This document shows positions 7,564-15,198 of a stretch of DNA of 30,702 nt, one piece after another; position 1 is the first letter of the stretch, and the number at the start of each line of letters is the position of its first letter. Source of the stretch: CAYPZL01 sp964415045 (lineage in GTDB: Bacteria > Planctomycetota > Phycisphaerae > Sedimentisphaerales > Anaerobacaceae); NCBI GenBank assembly GCA_964415045.1, contig CAYPZL010000055.1, forward strand, positions 1 to 30,702, in the 5' to 3' direction. Both the position numbers and the translations under genes were made by a program. The notes beneath the pieces were generated by a model. The model searched no databases and had not been told where the DNA came from. It saw only the letters and a program-made list of their open reading frames with translations.

Positions 7564-8784
7564 ATGATCAAGGAATGTGCAACGAAACGGACGGTTGCCT
7601 CCCGAGCGAAGGGGCCTTTGCCCCGTGTTTTCTTTGTGCTTCTGTTTTCCGCGGCGCTTCTGGTATTCCAGGTCGGCTGTCATAAACAAGCGACCGCATC
7701 GAAGGCGCCTGCCGTGCAGGAGGAGCCGGCAAAGGTCGCTGAACCGACGCCGGAACCGGAACCGGCAGTGGCCGCAGAGACCGCCGAAACACCGCAAGAA
7801 AAGCCGCAACCTCCGGTAGCCAAGGACGGACCCCGGATCACCTTCGAAAAGGTCGTATGCAATTTCGGCGAAATCGGCACGGATACCCGGCAGAAAGGGC
7901 AGTTCAAGTTCAAGAACACGGGCAACAAACCACTGAAGATCATCCGTGTCAAGAGCTGTTGCGGCGTTGCCGCCACCGGTGTCAAAGCCGGAGACGTGTA
8001 CCCTCCCGGCAAGGGCGGCACTCTGGCTATCGATTACCGCGCCGGGACACACCCGGGAGATGTGAATCGCAAGCTTTACATCCAGAGCAACGACCCCGTG
8101 CGGGACGTGGTCACCCTGACGCTGAAGGCCAAGATCGTTCGGCGCGTGGAGTACGAGCCAAAGAGGCTCCGGCTCTTCCTGAAACAGGAAAACGGCGGGG
8201 CTCGTGATATCACGTTGACCAGCGTGGACGGCCGGCCGTTTTCCATCACGGGCTTCAAGTCCACCGCCAATTCGATTGGCGCCGACTTCGATCCAAACGA
8301 GAAGGCGACCAAGTTCGTTTTGCGGCCGCGGGCCGATCTGGCCAAGCTCGAACGGAATCTCAAGGGGCAGATCAGTATTGATCTGAGCCACCCGGAATGC
8401 AAGAATGTGCGGCTGCTGTACGACGTTCTCCCAGAATTCACGATCAACCCCCCGCAGATACTGCTTTTCAACCTGGTCGAGGGCAAAGCGGTACAGCGGG
8501 AAATCTGGATTCTCAGCAACTACTCCGATGATTTTGAGATCGAATCGGTCACGTCGAGAAAAGAAACCGTGAAGCTGTTGGAGCAGAAGAAGATCAAAGG
8601 CGCCGCGACCAGCTCGCGCTCCGCCGGAGCGGGAGGCCCGGACAGGCCGGGAGTGCGGTATCAACTCAAGGTTGAGATCACTCCGCCGCCCGTGGAGGGC
8701 CAGCGCGCCGTTTTTTCGGACGTCCTGGATGTGAAGATCAAAGACGGCACTACCCTTTCGATCCAGTGTCGCGGATTCTATTGA
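7564..8784 (+). CDS. Exported DUF1573 domain protein, probably membrane-anchored
   Basis: 406 aa, function unknown. A basic N-terminus and hydrophobic stretch (21-37) precede GCHKQ with Cys39; the lipobox is imperfect (Gln at -3), so lipoprotein status is uncertain. Residues 40-85 are a Pro/Glu/Ala-rich linker. DUF1573 (about 90-190) is recognised by ITFEKVVCNFGEIG, FKNTGNKPLKI and KSCCGVAA; this Ig-like domain with paired cysteines is frequent in Planctomycetota and Bacteroidota. The remaining ~210 residues look like more beta-rich Ig-like repeats. ATG 7564 follows GGGAG and fits the promoter at 7484. It precedes the cytochrome-like gene by 40 bp and the secretion operon, so it may act in the periplasm with them; that is inference. 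Confidence 0.85.
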   Translation: MIKECATKRTVASRAKGPLPRVFFVLLFSAALLVFQVGCHKQATASKAPAVQEEPAKVAEPTPEPEPAVAAETAETPQEKPQPPVAKDGPRITFEKVVCNFGEIGTDTRQKGQFKFKNTGNKPLKIIRVKSCCGVAATGVKAGDVYPPGKGGTLAIDYRAGTHPGDVNRKLYIQSNDPVRDVVTLTLKAKIVRRVEYEPKRLRLFLKQENGGARDITLTSVDGRPFSITGFKSTANSIGADFDPNEKATKFVLRPRADLAKLERNLKGQISIDLSHPECKNVRLLYDVLPEFTINPPQILLFNLVEGKAVQREIWILSNYSDDFEIESVTSRKETVKLLEQKKIKGAATSSRSAGAGGPDRPGVRYQLKVEITPPPVEGQRAVFSDVLDVKIKDGTTLSIQCRGFY

Positions 8785-8824
8785 GAAAGCCGGTGCCCCC
8801 GTGTCAGCAGGAAATGAGGCAGGG

Positions 8825-10165
8825 ATGGCCTGCTCGCGATTGAGGCCCGAATTCCCGTATGCACGTGTAAAGCTAATGCTGGCAGTCGGTTACGTTCTGG
8901 CGGTCGGTTTGTCATGTCCGGCGCCCGTGTCGCGCGGGCCGGCGGCCTCGGCAGAACGCGGTGACGACGTGGTGCTTTTCTTTACGGGCAGCGAGCTGGG
9001 TGCGCTGAAGCCCTGCGGCTGTTCCGGCGGCCAGTTGGGGGGCCTCGAGAAGCGAACGAGCATTTTCGGTCGTGTCCCGCCGGCCGAACGCCTGGTCGTC
9101 GATACGGGTGGCCTGGTTGCCGGCGACCGCGAGCAGGATCTGATCAAGTTTCGCATTCTTTTCGAAGCGTACGGGCTCCTGGGCTACGATCTGGTTCATT
9201 TGGCCGCCCGCGACATGGAAATTGCCGCGACCCTGAACCTTCGGACCGATGCGAAGAGACCCTTCGATATTATCCGAGCCGCAGCCGAAAACGGCCAGTC
9301 GGGGCCCTTTGTGAAGGAATTCGACACTGCCGGGGGAAAGCTTGTCGTCAATGTTGCCGCTCTCGATCTGCAGCAGAGCCGCATTCAGCAGGCCGGCGAC
9401 TTTTTCCCGGAGGCGGCTGCCACGCTCAATATTCTGCTCCTGAGCGACGACGGGGGAATCTCCGTGCAAGACCTCCTTGCGACGGCGCCGGAGACGATCG
9501 ATTGCATCGTCTACCCCTCACAATTCGACGAGCCTCAGCTCCTCACCGAGCCGGGCGAGAGCCCCCTGGTCCTATCGGTGGGGCGGTTTGGACGCCATAT
9601 CTGCAAGCTGAGCGTAAAGGTCGGCGGGCAGGCGGGGCAAATTGCCATGCAGTTTGAGGACATACCCGTTACGGCGGACCTGCCCGACGATCCGGCTCTG
9701 AGCCAGCTCTATCGGTACTACCAGCAGCTTGTCAAGGAGAGCGGTCTTCTGGAAAACTACCCGCGCCTGCCGCTGCCTGACGGCCTAACATACGTTGGGT
9801 CAAAGACTTGCGAGAAATGCCACGAGTACGAGTACCAGCGCTGGGCCACGAAGGCCCACGCCGACGCCTTCGCGACGCTGGAGCGGGTGGGGTCCGATTA
9901 TGACCCCGAATGCGTGGTCTGCCACGTGGTCGGGATGGAGTATGCCAGCGGATTCGTGACCCCGGAAAGAACGCCGCAGCTTAAGAACGTTGGCTGCGAG
10001 AACTGCCACGGGCCCGGCTCCGAGCACGTAAGCAGCTTCGGAGTGACCGGGACGGTCGAGCCGAAGATGACGTGTCTCCAGTGCCATACGCCCGAGCACA
10101 GCAGCGGTTATGCGGGTCACGAAGCCGAGTTTCTGGAAAAAATCACGCATTGGCGGGAACCGTAG
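8825..10165 (+). CDS. Exported fusion of a 5'-nucleotidase-like region and a tetraheme cytochrome c554-like domain
   Basis: 446 aa. A signal-like hydrophobic segment lies at about residues 17-32. The middle part (about 48-300) resembles the metallophosphatase domain of UshA/SoxB-type 5'-nucleotidases (TGSELGALKPCGCSGGQLGG, then VDTGGLVAGD), but the usual GNHE/D motif is absent, so I expect it to be catalytically impaired. The C-terminal part has four heme-binding CxxCH sites: CEKCH (329), CVVCH (363), CENCH (391) and CLQCH (417), in a YVGSKTCEKCHEYEY context typical of cytochrome c554-like proteins. ATG 8825 follows AGGCAGGG; GTG 8801 and ATG 8876 are alternatives. It presumably acts in the periplasm in electron transfer; substrate unknown. 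Located between the DUF1573 gene and gspC. Confidence 0.85.
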   Translation: MACSRLRPEFPYARVKLMLAVGYVLAVGLSCPAPVSRGPAASAERGDDVVLFFTGSELGALKPCGCSGGQLGGLEKRTSIFGRVPPAERLVVDTGGLVAGDREQDLIKFRILFEAYGLLGYDLVHLAARDMEIAATLNLRTDAKRPFDIIRAAAENGQSGPFVKEFDTAGGKLVVNVAALDLQQSRIQQAGDFFPEAAATLNILLLSDDGGISVQDLLATAPETIDCIVYPSQFDEPQLLTEPGESPLVLSVGRFGRHICKLSVKVGGQAGQIAMQFEDIPVTADLPDDPALSQLYRYYQQLVKESGLLENYPRLPLPDGLTYVGSKTCEKCHEYEYQRWATKAHADAFATLERVGSDYDPECVVCHVVGMEYASGFVTPERTPQLKNVGCENCHGPGSEHVSSFGVTGTVEPKMTCLQCHTPEHSSGYAGHEAEFLEKITHWREP

Positions 10166-10209
10166 ACTGCCGGCCTTGTCAAAAAGTACCAGAAGGTAGG
10201 GCAGTCAAT

Positions 10210-11166
10210 ATGATAAACACATTGCGCATAACGGGTCTGTTAGTGGTGGTTTTTGCGGTCCTGGTCGTTGGGTCGGTCCTGGGTTTCGTGCCGTTTCTCA
10301 AGGGCGATGCAGCGGGCGACGAGCAGGCGAGAGAGGTTCTGAGCTCGCCCGGTGCGGTGGAACGGTTCAAGACCCAGCACGGGGGCAAGGTCTCTGCCAC
10401 CAAGGATCGGACGCCGCCGCTGGTCCAGCAGGCACAGCTTCTCGCGGGAATTCTGAACCCGCCGGTCCCGCAGCCGAGGCCCGTTAATCCCCCGAAAACG
10501 AACAGTACCAGGATATCGCGTCCCGACGTCCCAAGAATCGCCAAGTTCGATCTCGTGGGCACCAGCTACCTGGCGGCGGCTCCCGAGGAGTCCTTCGCGT
10601 ATATCCGCCTGCCCGGCAACGAATACCGTTGGGTCAAGCAGGGCAGCGAGGTGGGGCACCTGGTGATCAAAGAGATTCGCAACGGCTCCATCACGTGCCT
10701 GGACGGTCAGCGTTCTACGGAGTTGACGGTGGAACCGATCCCCGAGACGTCCAGCTTACTGACATCCGGTGCGGCCGCGACGCCGACGACGCCAAAGCCT
10801 TCCCGGCCCGCGCCGGTCCGAACCGCCAACCGCAGCACGCCCCGGCCCACTACGACAAGCCCCCCATCTCGGATGAACGAGAAAGATGAGGAAGCCCTGG
10901 GCGAGCTGGTCAACAGGCTCAGGGACATGCAAAAGAGTTTCCGGTCGGACAAGACCGGCTCTGAGGTCGATCCCGAGGACCGAGCGGCCATGGTGAACAA
11001 GGTGATCTCGGAGTTCAAGTCCTCCTCGCGGGTGAGCGATGAGGAAGCGGAGAAGCTGGACGACCTGGGCAAGCAGCTCAACGGGGCCAGGGAAAAGTCG
11101 ATCATCGAGAAGCGGCGCGAGGCGATGCGGCGGGTAAACCGGCCTTCGCCTCCCAAGAATCGATAG
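10210..11166 (+). CDS. gspC: GspC-like inner-membrane T2SS protein
   Basis: 318 aa. One N-terminal membrane segment (about 5-29), a Pro-rich linker (80-108), then a compact beta-rich domain at 110-176 (FDLVGTSY, FAYIRLPGNEYRWVKQGSEV, IKEIRNGSITCLDGQ) that resembles the homology-region domain of GspC/PilP, which contacts the secretin. Residues 225-318 are highly charged and probably helical, without the usual PDZ domain. ATG 10210 follows AGAAGGTAGGG. The position directly before the secretin gene is where gspC belongs. Identity as GspC is inferred from domain layout and gene order; primary sequence is strongly diverged. Confidence 0.65.
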   Translation: MINTLRITGLLVVVFAVLVVGSVLGFVPFLKGDAAGDEQAREVLSSPGAVERFKTQHGGKVSATKDRTPPLVQQAQLLAGILNPPVPQPRPVNPPKTNSTRISRPDVPRIAKFDLVGTSYLAAAPEESFAYIRLPGNEYRWVKQGSEVGHLVIKEIRNGSITCLDGQRSTELTVEPIPETSSLLTSGAAATPTTPKPSRPAPVRTANRSTPRPTTTSPPSRMNEKDEEALGELVNRLRDMQKSFRSDKTGSEVDPEDRAAMVNKVISEFKSSSRVSDEEAEKLDDLGKQLNGAREKSIIEKRREAMRRVNRPSPPKNR

Positions 11167-11437
11167 CCCCAGTCGATACCGGGTCGCCCGATACGCAGTT
11201 GTTTATCGGCGCCCGCGTAGTCTTTGCAATCTCTCATGCCGTCGCGCGGTTCGACGTTCTTGCCTTGCTCGTTCCGTTCCTTTGCGCGCGATACCGTAAA
11301 TTATAGGTCCTGAAAGGCGCGCTGCCGCCGGGGATGTATTCTCGCCTCGGACCACCGCCGGCGCGGTTTCATTCTTTTCGGACCAGGCAGTTTCCCAGTA
11401 CTGAAAAGCGCGATTTTCGTGGTCGCGGCGGGAACTT

Positions 11438-11465
11438 TTGCGTCTTTGTACTGTCTGATTAGATA
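11438..11465 (+). promoter_or_regulatory. Possible promoter for gspD
   Basis: TTGCGT (11438-11443) and TAGATA (11460-11465) are 16 bp apart. Both are only partial matches. If used, transcription would start just before the structured leader. Confidence 0.3.
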
Positions 11466-11487
11466 AGCGTCGTTGCACGCCGGACTA

Positions 11488-11586
11488 CTGCGTCAAGAAC
11501 GCAGGCTCGGTGCTTGAAAAGACAAGGTCGCTGGCCGGTCAGGCTTGCCCAAGACGGTTGGGCCGGGCCGTCAGCGGTGTATTTTT
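11488..11586 (+). ncRNA. Structured mRNA leader of gspD, unknown class
   Basis: Two hairpins are visible. CTGCGT/ACGCAG (11488-11504) is a perfect 6-bp stem with loop CAAGA. GCCCAA/TTGGGC (11547-11563) is a perfect 6-bp stem with loop GACGG, and it is enclosed by an outer stem of about nine pairs (11530-11540 with 11566-11575) with one bulge and G-U pairs. A T-rich run (11582-11586) follows, 66 bp before the gspD start. I do not see the conserved core of the c-di-GMP riboswitch or another class I know. It could be an attenuator or a new cis-regulatory RNA. Confidence 0.4.
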
Positions 11587-11652
11587 TCGTCGTGAGATGT
11601 GACGTCTTTGAAGTAGTTTGGAGCAGGGTGAATTTGAACGAGGTAACAGGCA

Positions 11653-14600
11653 ATGATGGAACGGCGTTTTTTCCGCACGGAGCGTTATCGGGCGCTCACT
11701 GTAGTCCTCCTTGCTATGGTCGTCTTAGGTACCGGGCCCCTATTTGCCTTCGACGGGAATGCTACGGCAGGCGAGGCCGACCATAAGGTCATTCCTCTGA
11801 GGCACATTTCGCCGGCGAAGGGCAAGGCGATTCTGACCCGGCTGAAGATTGGCACCGCCAACCGGCTGCCGGGAACCGACGCTTTGCTGATCACCGGCGA
11901 GCCGGGCGAGCTGACCAAGGCGCTGGCCGTCCTGAAGGTGGTGGACGCGCCGGGCGAGTTCGACGTCAAGGAGCTTGGCGCCGCGTCGACGGCCCGGATG
12001 CTGCCTTCCAACGAGCAGATTGCCGAGGCCGTGGGCAACCTGTCCATCGGCACGTTCGCCCATCCGCCGCAGAGCGACAACAAGCCCAAAGCGCTGATCG
12101 ACATACACAACGGGATGGTGGTGGCCATCGCTCCCATCTTCCAGCTTCAGGACATCAAGCTGGCGGTGGAACTGGGCCCGGAGAACCTCAGGCTGTGCAA
12201 GACGGTGGTCGCCGGCACGAGCGACGTGCCATCGCAACGCACTCCGTCGCCGGTGGCAGCCGCTGAGACCGTCGCCCCGCGTCCGTCTGCACTGGCGGCA
12301 AGCACGTCGAGCAGGATCACCGAGCCCGGCGCGGTGCAACGCGAGTGGGCGGGGGCGCGTCCGCAGCCTGATATCTCCCACGATGATGTCGTGTTCGTGC
12401 CCGATTTACGACCCGCTCTTGCGACGGCGCTTCCTTTCCGGCCGGCGAGTATGGACCTTACTTTAGGGCAGTCCGACAGCAAGATCGTCGAGCCGAACGG
12501 GCCCCGGGCACAGACGAAGACGGACATCGCCGTTGGAGCCTTACCCAAGGCGGATACACTGTCGCAGCCCGACGCCGCCAGGGAAATCACGCTGGCGCCG
12601 GGCCAACGCGTCCCGCCCGAGGAGAACAAGGTCGTGGCGCCGCCGGTGGAGCCGGAGAGGATCGGGATCAAGCCCGAAGCAGCGGCCCCCCTGGAGGCGG
12701 AACCGCAACCGGCGACCGAGGAAGCGGCCTATCAGCCCAGCCAGTTGCCCAACGCAGACGAGTTCGTGGATCTGACCTTGCCGGAGAAGGTGCCGGTCAT
12801 CCAACTGCTCGATCTCGTGGGCAAGTATCTCAATCTCAGCTATGTATACGATCCGGCCAAGATTACCGGCGAGGTCACCCTGAAGCTCAACGGCGATCTC
12901 AGCGGCAAGATGAAGGTCGAAGACCTGTATCAGTTGCTCGAATCGGTGTTGCAGTTCAAGAATCTGGTTATGACGCGGCACAAGGGCAACATCGTCAAAA
13001 TCGTGCCGGTCACCGAGGTCCTGAGTCTGGACCCCGATCTGGTCACGTCCGATACCGCCGAGGTCGATGCCGGCGACATCGTGGTGACGCGCGTTTTCGA
13101 GCTCGAACACATCGATACGAGCAGCGCCGAGAACCTTCTTACCGGCATGGGACTTACCGTGGGAGTGACCGCCATCGCCGAGAGCGACACGATCATCGTC
13201 ACGGCCTACGCCCATCGCATGGGGCGGATCGAGCGCTTGCTGAAGATGGTGGACAAGCCGGGCGAGCCGCGGGAATTCGAGTTCAGGCAATTGAAGTACA
13301 CCATGGCCAAGACGCTGGCGGAGAAAGTCCAGGCGCTGGCCGAACAGCTTGAAAGCGTTACGGTGACAGTGGCCAAGCAGACAGCCACCACGACTCCGAC
13401 CACGAAGCTCCCGGGCGAGTCGGAGGCGGCCTACCGGACGCGCCTGGCCCGCCTCAAGGCCGCGCAGGCTGCCCGGGCACGGGCGACCGCCTCCAGAACA
13501 GCGCCAAAGCCCGAGGAGGCCAAGCCCGGCGTGTACCTCGATGCCGACGAGCGGACCAATCGTATTCTCATGATCGGCGTCCAGGAACAACTGGAAATCG
13601 TGGACGGCCTGATCGATGCGCTGGACGTCGAGCAGCAGGATCTGCGCTCGTTGAAGCTCTATCGCATCAGGCACATGGATGCCGAGGAAGTGGCCAGGAA
13701 GCTCCAGGAATTGGGCATCATCAGCAAGGCCCCGGAGTCGGCGTACACTTCCACCAGGATTACCCAGACCACCCCCAGCACCGCAGCCCAGAGGTCGGCG
13801 GCGGCACAGGCCGCCCGAACACAGGTGACGGCTAACGTGGCGACCGCCGCTGAAGTAACGGAGGAAGGGCTCGTTGAAGAGCCCCAGGTCATCGTGGTCG
13901 AATCGACAAATTCGCTCCTGGTCAACGCCACGACCGAGCAGCATAACCAGATCGAGACCATCATCGGCTACGTCGATACCGAGATCGACGAGGACGAGAT
14001 CCCCTACAAAATCTACCCCCTGGAAAACTCGTCTCCCTCTCACTTGTCCGAGATTCTGGAAAGCCTGATCCAGGAGACGGTCGAAGACAAAGAAGGAAAG
14101 ATCCAGGAGATCATCAAGAAGGAAGAAGAAATCACCATCGTTCCCGATCCGAACACCTATTCGCTGATCGTTTACGCCAGCAAGAAGAATCAGGACTGGA
14201 TCGCGAACCTGGTCGAGCAGCTCGACAAGCGGCGCCCGCAGGTGCTCATCGATGTGACGCTGGTGGAGATCACCGAGACGGATTCCTTCACGTACGATCT
14301 CAATCTGATCCAGAGCTTCCCGGATTTGGTGGCGACGTCGGGTCTGACCGGGGTGATCACGGAAGGCAAATCGACCGCGGATATCATCAGCCAGCTCGGC
14401 TCGAGCGGGCGGAAACGGTTCGCCGATTTCCAGTCGGACAGTGGCAACTTCCGCGGCTTCTACGGGGACGAGCACATCAACGTCCTGCTCGACGCCGTGC
14501 AGTCCAAGAACTACGGGCGCGTGCTGGCCAAGCCCAAGATCCTGGTCAACGACAACGAACCGGGCTTGATCAAGACCACCGATACGACCTACGTCAAAAA

Positions 14601-15168
14601 GACCTCGTCGATTCCGGTCAGCGGCGGCGGTGCCGGGACCGATACCACCCTGATTCAGACGGCTGAGGATTACACTCCGTACGAGGCCGGCATCACGCTG
14701 GAGATCACGCCGCACATCAGCGAGGGCGAGCTGCTTCGCCTGGATATCGCCTTGACGCGGTCCGATTTCCTCGAGACGACCGGGGACCAGCCGCCGAACA
14801 CGACGGCCAGTGAGGTGAACACGGCGGTTACGGTTCCCAACGGCAGTACCGTCATCCTGGGTGGTTTGCTGAAACTGAACCAGAACAAGGGCGGGGACAA
14901 GGTGCCGATTTTGGGCGACCTTCCCCTGATCGGCGGGCTTTTCCGGGGCATCAAGAACTCGGACCGGCAGAACAAGCTCTACGTGTTCGTCAAGGCCGAG
15001 ATCATTCGTCCGGCCAGCCACGGTCAGGGCATGGCCGATCTCGAAGCCATCTCCGAGAGAAACCGGATCGCGTTTGAAAAGCACGAGCTGGAGTTCCAGA
15101 ACTACGAGGACTGGCCCGGCATCAAGCCCCGCCCGGTCGAGCCCGTAAAAGTTCTCGAAGCCCAATAG
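11653..15168 (+). CDS. gspD: T2SS outer-membrane secretin with enlarged periplasmic region
   Basis: Forms the outer-membrane channel of the T2SS. At 1171 aa it is nearly twice the usual GspD. Order: signal peptide (1-32); an N1-like ring-building fold at about 45-99 (IPLRHISPAKG, DALLITGEPGEL); unassigned 110-185; Pro/Ala-rich linker 190-370; N0 at about 371-455; N1 475-536; N2 542-660 with an Ala/Arg-rich insertion at 575-625; N3 665-777 with a Thr/Ala/Gln-rich insertion; N4 785-858; secretin barrel from 862 (PQVLIDVTLVEI) to 1120, including VPNGSTVILGGLL and VPILGDLPLIGGLFR. The C-terminal 50 residues are polar. ATG 11653 follows AACGAGG; ATG 11656 is equivalent. gspE starts 30 bp downstream. 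Confidence 0.95.
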   Translation: MMERRFFRTERYRALTVVLLAMVVLGTGPLFAFDGNATAGEADHKVIPLRHISPAKGKAILTRLKIGTANRLPGTDALLITGEPGELTKALAVLKVVDAPGEFDVKELGAASTARMLPSNEQIAEAVGNLSIGTFAHPPQSDNKPKALIDIHNGMVVAIAPIFQLQDIKLAVELGPENLRLCKTVVAGTSDVPSQRTPSPVAAAETVAPRPSALAASTSSRITEPGAVQREWAGARPQPDISHDDVVFVPDLRPALATALPFRPASMDLTLGQSDSKIVEPNGPRAQTKTDIAVGALPKADTLSQPDAAREITLAPGQRVPPEENKVVAPPVEPERIGIKPEAAAPLEAEPQPATEEAAYQPSQLPNADEFVDLTLPEKVPVIQLLDLVGKYLNLSYVYDPAKITGEVTLKLNGDLSGKMKVEDLYQLLESVLQFKNLVMTRHKGNIVKIVPVTEVLSLDPDLVTSDTAEVDAGDIVVTRVFELEHIDTSSAENLLTGMGLTVGVTAIAESDTIIVTAYAHRMGRIERLLKMVDKPGEPREFEFRQLKYTMAKTLAEKVQALAEQLESVTVTVAKQTATTTPTTKLPGESEAAYRTRLARLKAAQAARARATASRTAPKPEEAKPGVYLDADERTNRILMIGVQEQLEIVDGLIDALDVEQQDLRSLKLYRIRHMDAEEVARKLQELGIISKAPESAYTSTRITQTTPSTAAQRSAAAQAARTQVTANVATAAEVTEEGLVEEPQVIVVESTNSLLVNATTEQHNQIETIIGYVDTEIDEDEIPYKIYPLENSSPSHLSEILESLIQETVEDKEGKIQEIIKKEEEITIVPDPNTYSLIVYASKKNQDWIANLVEQLDKRRPQVLIDVTLVEITETDSFTYDLNLIQSFPDLVATSGLTGVITEGKSTADIISQLGSSGRKRFADFQSDSGNFRGFYGDEHINVLLDAVQSKNYGRVLAKPKILVNDNEPGLIKTTDTTYVKKTSSIPVSGGGAGTDTTLIQTAEDYTPYEAGITLEITPHISEGELLRLDIALTRSDFLETTGDQPPNTTASEVNTAVTVPNGSTVILGGLLKLNQNKGGDKVPILGDLPLIGGLFRGIKNSDRQNKLYVFVKAEIIRPASHGQGMADLEAISERNRIAFEKHELEFQNYEDWPGIKPRPVEPVKVLEAQ

Positions 15169-15198
15169 CAGATGCTTTCTGACAGGCCATAGGCGAAC

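Larger units (their letters stand above)
11167..11652 (+). other. Gene-free leader region before the secretin gene
   Basis: 486 bp without a credible gene. It contains a weak promoter candidate near 11438-11465 and a structured segment at 11488-11586, listed separately. The remaining part (11167-11430) has scattered GC-rich inverted repeats but nothing I can name. Such a long gap inside an otherwise tight operon suggests gspD has its own control. Confidence 0.6.

Noticed and set aside
11477..11590. c-di-GMP (GEMM) riboswitch before gspD
   Set aside because: The leader is structured, but I could not find the conserved receptor and joining sequences of GEMM-I.
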